From Turbatrix aceti (taxonomy: Eukaryota; Nematoda; Chromadorea; Rhabditida; Panagrolaimidae): a stretch of DNA of 64,000 nucleotides. Under the pieces are notes generated by a model that was given only the letters and a program-made list of their open reading frames with translations, was not told the origin of the DNA and ran no database searches. The position numbers and the translations under genes were made by a program. Of this stretch, positions 58,383 through 64,000 are shown in pieces. The stretch is taken from NCBI GenBank assembly GCA_963969345.1, contig OZ017768.1, positions 5,418,718-5,482,717 on the forward strand, written 5' to 3'. The number at the start of each line of letters is the position of its first letter. Position 1 is the stretch's first letter.

Positions 58383-60091
58383 ATGACGTCGAGCAAATCG
58401 CAGTTCGAGGGGACCAAGACGTCGCGGCTCTCGAGCACGTCGATGACGGGAAACGTCAAATCGGAGGAATGGTTTCACGGCATGCTTCCCCGAGAGGACA
58501 TCAACAAGCTCCTCGTCGAACAGGGACAATTTCTCGTCCGCATCACGGAGCCCAAGCCGAACCAAGGCCTCAAGATGGTACTCAGTGTCAAATGGAACAA
58601 CAGACCCCACCACTTCGCCATCAACCGCGACCCCAAGGACAAACAATACTTCATAGAACGATACCAGTTCGATTCCGTAAGCGATCTCGTGGCATTCTAC
58701 CTCACAAGACAGGTGCCAATCACCGAGAAATCCGGAGCGCATATCATGACTCCCGTTCCGAGGCAAGACTGGGAGCTTCATCACGACCAAATCGAAATCG
58801 GCAAAATGCTAGGCGAGGGCGCGTTCGGCGCGGTGCACATTGGCACGCTCTCGCTCAAGGAAGGCAAGACGATCAAGGTGGCCCTCAAGGTGCACAAGGG
58901 CAAGGCGATGACCAAGGAAATCATCAACGAGATCTGCACGGAAGCGCGGATGATGCGGCGCTTCAAGCATCCAAACATCGTGAGCTTCTACGGCGTCGCA
59001 GTCGAGCAGGAGCCCATCATCATCGTTATGGAGCTTGTATCGGGTGGCGCCCTCGACTCGTACCTCGTCAAGCACGGATCCACTCTCACGCTAGCAGATC
59101 GGGCCCACATGATCTTCGACGCTTCCAAGGGCTTGGAATACCTCCATTCCAAGTCATGCATCCATCGAGACGTCGCTGCTCGAAACTGTCTGATCGATGA
59201 TATGCGGATCAAGATTTCCGATTTTGGGCTTTCACGCACGTTGTCAGCGAAGGAGAAGGCGTACAAACTCAAGAATTGCAAACAGAAGCTGCCAGTGCGC
59301 TGGTTATCGCCTGAGACTCTCATCGGAGCGAGTTATACCTCAAAGTCAGACGTTTTCTCGTTTGGCATCCTCATTTGGGAGATCTTCAGTGACGGTCAGT
59401 TTGTTTAGCCGGGAGGGATAAATGCTCGTGTTCATTCATGTTCGTTCGCAAACAAATTCAAAATTTATTGTGAAAATTTGTTTTTGAACAAAATTTTTAT
59501 AAATTACGTTGTTCGTGTTTGTTCACGAACATATCTAAATTTTTTGAACAAATAAAACGAACAAAGTAGGTCACAAATTTTGGGTATATTTATAGAAATT
59601 AAGTCAAAAACGATGTTATTTTATTAAAAAAACGACAAAAAAAAGTTGCTTCGCTTGAAAAAGTGTAGAAAAACTGCAGATTACGCCTGAAAGAACAAAA
59701 TTTGGCCCAAATGGTAAAAAAAGAATGTTCGGTGTTCGTTCGCAAACGTAAACAAAATTGTTCATGTTCGTTCATCTGTGAACAAAATTATCGAAATTTT
59801 GCTGAAAATGACAGTTCTTTTTTTTCTTCAGGCAAAAAACCGTACCCCGACCTGTCAGTGGCAGAAGTCAACGCGCAGGTAAAAACCGGCTACCGCATGG
59901 CACCTCCAGAAAATCTGCCAGCCGAGCTCAAGGTAATCATGCTGGAGCGCTGCTGGAATCAAGATCCCGACGAGCGAGCAAGCATGACCATGATACGCAA
60001 GGCCGTCGAAGACTACATCCTCGCTGCTGGCCACAAGAAGCCCAAAGGCACGTCTCAGTCAACGTCCAAATCCGAGATGCAACAACTCTAG
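58383..60091 (+). CDS. Fer/Fps-type non-receptor tyrosine kinase (SH2 plus kinase)
   Basis: Two exons (58383-59394 and 59832-60091) encode about 423 residues. After a Ser/Thr-rich lead comes an SH2 domain at about 30-115 (EEWFHGMLPREDINKLL, QFLVRI with the phosphotyrosine-binding Arg). The tyrosine kinase domain follows, with GEGAFGAVHIG (glycine loop), VALKVHKG (ATP Lys), HRDVAARN (tyrosine-kinase catalytic loop), DFGLSR and KLPVRWLSPE. All catalytic residues are present. There is no F-BAR domain, which fits the short SH2-kinase relatives of Fer that are numerous in nematodes, several acting in sperm or early embryos. An in-frame ATG at 58260 would add 41 residues. The only intron (437 bases, after IFSDG) is almost entirely the dispersed palindromic element. 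Confidence 0.9.
59425..59825. repeat. Palindromic intronic element, copy 5
   Basis: Within the single intron of the SH2 kinase. It shares GTTCGTGTTTGTTCACGAACA near 59512, TTTTGGGTATATTTATAGAAA at about 59577-59597, AAGTCAAAAACGATGTTATTTT and GTGTTCGTTCGCAAACG near 59733 with copies 3 and 4, in the same order and at similar spacing. Confidence 0.8.
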
Positions 60092-60339
60092 AATGAGCAG
60101 AAATGTTTCATTTTCGATTTCCAAAACAAGTCAAGCCAAAAAAAAATGTATCGACTGATAAAATCGTTGTGGTCGTCGTGAAAATCCCGTTAACAGCGAA
60201 CATCGCGCGAGAGGGGTGCCCGCGGATTACAAGCATTACAAGTACGGTAGGTAAATTAGATACGATACTATTAGGGGTGGACGCCGTCAAAAAGTGAAGT
60301 GCCGTATGTGTTTGTTTTGTTTGGATGGATGGAGTCGCG

Positions 60340-61771
60340 TCAGAGCGATTGTCTGTGAAGCAGGTTGCTGACGAGGACGCCGACGTCGTCGAGGCGGATG
60401 TCGGGGAAGGCTTTTTGCCGGTCCCAGCGCGCGCTCTCGACAGTTCGTCGCCAGTCTTCAGGAATACCCGTCGCACCGAATCGCGCGCCTGAAAAGCAGC
60501 TTTTTTCAATTCGTTCAATTCGATTATTTTTCGAAATTCAAAATCATACTCTCACAACAAAAATATGCACGTTTTTCGCTATGAGAGTTCAAAATCATAC
60601 TCTCACAACGAAAGTACGCACTTTTTCGCTGTGAGAATTCAAAATCATACTCTCTCAACGAAAATACGCACTTTTTCGCTGTGAGAGTTCAAAACCATAC
60701 TCTCACAACGAAGATACGTTTTTTTCGTTGTGAGAGTATGATTTCCGCGCAAAAACATTTTTTTAATTCCAAATCCGCGGAAACTCACCTAGAAGAGCTC
60801 CGGTGATGGCAGCGTTGCTCGTCGTGTCGCCGCCTTGCGTAATCGACCCAATGACGCCCTCTGCGAAAGAAGATGAGTGCAGCAGCTGGTAAAAAGCGAC
60901 CTGAAGCGTGATGCCAAGAAAGTCGATGGGCAATTCGTCGTTGGGGGACGAGCTCGTGTCGTCGTCCTCCGGATGAGGGTGCCCGGAGTGGCGGGCGTCT
61001 TCGAGATGCCGGCGCACGAGTTGCGTCTGCGCGTGGGTCAGTGCGGCGTGGTAGGCCGTCTGGAATGGAGGCTTACGTTGGGAGGAGGCCGCAGGGCCGA
61101 CCCAAGCCTACCTCAGGGCTAGGAGAGCGAATGAGAGATCGTATGGCCACCGCGAGCACGCAAACCGCGTCCTGAGCGGCTGTGTGGGGCTGCGTGAGAC
61201 GGGTAAGGCGTCGCGCGAGGTTGCACGTCGTCGATGGCACCGGCATGAGTGCCGTGGCGATGGCCAGGGGCGCGGCGGCACTGAGGCACATGTTCGACAG
61301 CGAGAGCCGGTTCTTTAGCAGCGCGGCGACGGAAATCTTCCGCTCCAGCACGGCACCTGACACCTGTGGGTCCTCGTTCTCGGCCTCGAGCTCGAGGACC
61401 TCAAAAAGAGGATTGTGGGTGCCGATGGGGTCGGAGCGTTTCCATCGGATGCTGGCGGCGATGAGGTCGCGGACGTTGAACGTGTGCGACTTGGCAAAAG
61501 CGCGGGCCAACAGCAGGCAATATTCCGTGCCGTCACTCACCTGGCCAGGTGGGAAGTCGAAAACTGCGCTGCCGCGGATTGGGAGGTGGTCATCATCGTC
61601 GCGATCGGCGCCCACCTGCTCCTGGACGTCGGTCGCGCCTCGCAGGTAGTACCTGCAGCCGAGGGCGTCACCTGAGCACTGTCCGAGGAGGGCACCGAGA
61701 GCCCGATCGTCGGCCGAAAGGCCTAGTCTCGGCGCGGCAGCTTCGGTTCCGACAGAAGCCGATGCTGCCAC
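60340..61771 (-). CDS. ADP-ribosylglycohydrolase-like protein with altered metal-site motifs (5' end unresolved)
   Basis: Three exons (complement of 60340-60488, 60789-61059 and 61112 upward) join in frame. The first begins around DDRALGALLGQCSGDALG, the typical opening of the DraG/ARH fold, and continues with VSDGTEYCLLLARAF, corresponding to the usual TDDTEM-type metal site. The second exon carries GGDTTSNAAITGALLGARFG, corresponding to GGDTDTNAAI. ARH enzymes remove ADP-ribose from proteins or related substrates using two Mg ions. Here one Asp of each acidic motif is changed (TDDT to SDGT, DTDT to DTTS), so activity is doubtful. No ATG is in frame at the 5' end; the frame stays open to an acceptor-like site near 61855 (TTCTTGCAG), so a further 5' exon with the start is expected. 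It is tail to tail with the SH2 kinase. Confidence 0.8.
60536..60744. repeat. Four tandem hairpin-forming 50-base units in an intron
   Basis: Each unit begins TTCAAAATCATACTCTC and ends TTTTTCGCTGTGAGAG with small changes, so CTCTCACAACGAAA pairs with TTTCG.TGTGAGAG within a unit. The last unit ends GTTGTGAGAGTATGATTT, the reverse complement of the unit start. It lies in the 300-base intron between exons 60488 and 60789 of the ADP-ribosylglycohydrolase-like gene. Confidence 0.85.
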
Positions 61772-64000
61772 GCCGCGGGTAAACGACGCAGCGCGAATCG
61801 TGGCTGCCGACCAAAGCGGCGAGCAATGGGTTATCGAGGACGTGTAGTCTGGCGTTTTTCTGCAAGAAAACGAGACCGGCTAAGTAAGAGTTATTCCAGC
61901 CGTTTGGCATCGCGCCAGAAAAAAAAACAACCGCCACGGCACGTTACTTTACGTTAACGACAGGAGAAGGCGACTTCCGGTTTATTCGTTTGTTTGAGAA
62001 AATAAGAAGAAGAAGAACCTCCACGCTGGCTTCGGAAAGCAAGCGAAAAACGATACCCCGGGCAAAGCAAAAAAGCAGCAGCTGAAAAGATTCACTTATT
62101 CGACGTGAAAGCTAATCTGCGACGCGTGACAGCCCGGTGGAGAGGTTAACCACCGCGCGCCCGCCCGCCGGGGCCGGCATAGACATAGGCATACCAAATG
62201 CCATCGCGCCAGCGTGCCAGCGGGGAAAGTCCGTCCTCCTTCATCCACCTTACGTGTCAAGAAGGCCTGCAACCCGCTATAAACTCGTATTCAGCGTCAA
62301 CTCATATTCTGAGGCAGTCGGCAGCAGAACAAAAAAAAGTGAGTACTTCTAATCCGGCCTCAAGGCATGCCAGTGCGCGCTCGCGCTACACGTTTGTTCG
62401 TTCGTCGAACGGCATTCAAAATTGCCACGCAAAGAACCGGCGCCGTCGCCGTTGCCGTTGTCGCCGCTGCTGCTGGCGTTGACACGTTGTTTGCACTCCG
62501 TGAAGAAAAAGACGACGACCAAGCGACGTGAGTGAGTGCGACAGCAGCAACATGGCTCCTTCAAAACCCCCGAACGGAAATGACAATCCCTCCCGACTTG
62601 TTCAGCGACCAAGAGCAAGACCAATTTTGGCTTCCTGGGAAGTGCTGGCCTGGCCACGTCCAAGTCCAAGTCCGTCCCCGTCGACGTTGACGTTGACGTC
62701 GACGGTGAATGAAGCCATTAGGAAGCGAACAAAAATTAGCTGCAATTCAAGGAAGACGGGAGGGACCTTGTAAACACACAAAAAAGACATGCCACGCGTT
62801 TTACGACCCAAAACGTGTACCTCCAGAAATATCTACACTCCGTTCGTTCTCCCATCGACCATGGACCTTGGCTTGAATTACCCTATTTCCAACAAACTCA
62901 AATAGGCCCTTAATTGCCAATCGGCCCCGACAGGCGTTTCTGCGTGTACTTTTGTACTCGAGAAAAGCAATTTAGTCGCCGCTGTCTGTCTCGGGGGCCG
63001 TTGCGAGACGCGCGTGAACGCGTGAAAACGCCTCGGCAAACAAAAAGTACCGTAACACCGTGCCTGCCTCGCAGATGCTATTCACGCGCTACTGTGTTTA
63101 CGCGGATTGCCCTCGACCGCTGACAGAGAACACAAGTCAGTAGTCAACAAACATCTGCGCTTGCTTTTTTCAAAAATACTATATTTCTAATCCCAGATGC
63201 CGTCACAGTGCTTGCTTGCTACTTATTTTGCTGGTGCGAGCGAGATACAACCGTTCTGCCTATAAAGGTTGTCCCAGGGGTCATCACCTCTTCGGTTAAA
63301 GGCCGTAGAAGAAGCCATTAGAGGAGCAGTAAAAGCGCATGCGCGGGCGGATATAGCTTAAAATAGCCCGACAAAAAGCACAGCAGCGCGCGCCATCTGG
63401 GCCCCGAGGCAAGCGTTCTCTGACTTTGCAAAGATGTCGTGCCATGCGGGAGTGACACGCTACACACGAACAGGAAACTGAAACTGGAAAGAGGGCGAAA
63501 ACACATACATGAAAGAAACCGTCGTCAACGCCCGCCGAAAACTTTTTTGACGAACACCCTACCCTGCCCTCTGGCTAAAAATGCATCCAGTGGCACTCTC
63601 CGAAGTATCGCTGACTGAATGAGTGAGAAATAACCCCTGGCGCCCATTTACTACTCCTGCCAACGCCCGCCTCGTCTCACTCAGGCACCGGCGGTCTTTT
63701 CTTTTCCTGATGTCCTCCGCAGCTCCGGAAGAAGAGAGCAATCCACGCAACAAAAGGGAACCTCGAGGTTGACAGGATACTCGCGGGGGTTGGCACGCGA
63801 CTGCTGCCGGCGACATTCACGGACTCCGTTCTCGTTCTCGTTCTCGGTGCAGGATCGTAGAACAAAAACCTCCGCTTTTGGAAACTATGGCTCAAAAAAC
63901 AGCTTCAAACGACTGACACACAGGCATACGTGGCCGCAGTCGTGGCAGGTAGAAGAGAAGCGGGAGCAGGTACGTGAAATCACCTGCAAGATGGACGGTG
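61772..64000. other. Right-hand end without a recognised gene
   Basis: Apart from the probable missing 5' exon of the ADP-ribosylglycohydrolase-like gene (frame open to about 61855), I see no supportable coding region. Frames are short and overlapping. GTTGACGTTGACGTCGACG-type short tandem repeats lie at about 62680-62703. The last 40 bases might approach an exon, but there is too little sequence to say. Confidence 0.4.

Overview
This is a eukaryotic nuclear window, most likely from a nematode. Coding genes are cut by many short introns with GT donors and compact T-rich acceptors (TTTTCAG, TTTTTAG). The homeobox gene most resembles nematode ALR-1, there is a full LIN-2/CASK orthologue, and an SH2-tyrosine kinase of the Fer/Fps type that nematodes have in large numbers. 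I cannot name the species. All exon models were built by hand from splice signals, reading-frame continuity and remembered family sequence; no transcript or database search was available.

Layout. 1-690: intron and last coding exon of a plus-strand gene that runs off the left edge. 925-3200 (minus): UBXN7-like UBA-UAS-UBX adaptor. 3607-5628 (plus): TSSK-like kinase, divergent from the UBX gene. 6218-9592 (minus): paired-like homeobox gene with a 2 kb intron inside the homeodomain. 9.6-33.3 kb: about 24 kb with no gene I can support. It holds a 1.9 kb foldback element and two perfect hairpins, and looks like the non-coding surroundings of a developmental regulator. 33349-35427 (minus): BTB-BACK-Kelch protein, divergent from 35683-38056 (plus): a strongly diverged Hsp70-like protein. 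38310-40906: two tandem copies of a 1.3 kb repeat with GGGGCCCC palindromes. 41281-50171 (minus): lin-2/CASK in ten exons, with a 3.4 kb intron that contains another open frame. 52661-53473 (plus): small unrecognised gene, tail to tail with 53563-56179 (minus): an M14 metallocarboxypeptidase with a GPI-like tail. 58383-60091 (plus): SH2-tyrosine kinase, tail to tail with 60340-61771 (minus): an ADP-ribosylglycohydrolase-like gene. 61.8-64 kb: no gene recognised.

The genes do not form one pathway; they are ordinary neighbours in a compact genome, often sharing short divergent promoters or short convergent 3' gaps. The feature running through the window is a dispersed 0.3-0.45 kb family built of GTTCG...CGAAC palindromes. 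Five clear copies or copy pairs lie in introns of four different genes, in both orientations relative to the host genes, and two fragments lie outside genes. This introner- or MITE-like family is the best candidate here for something undescribed. Several proteins also show unusual changes at sites that are normally invariant: a glycine-free P-loop in the TSSK-like kinase, and changed metal-site aspartates in the ADP-ribosylglycohydrolase.
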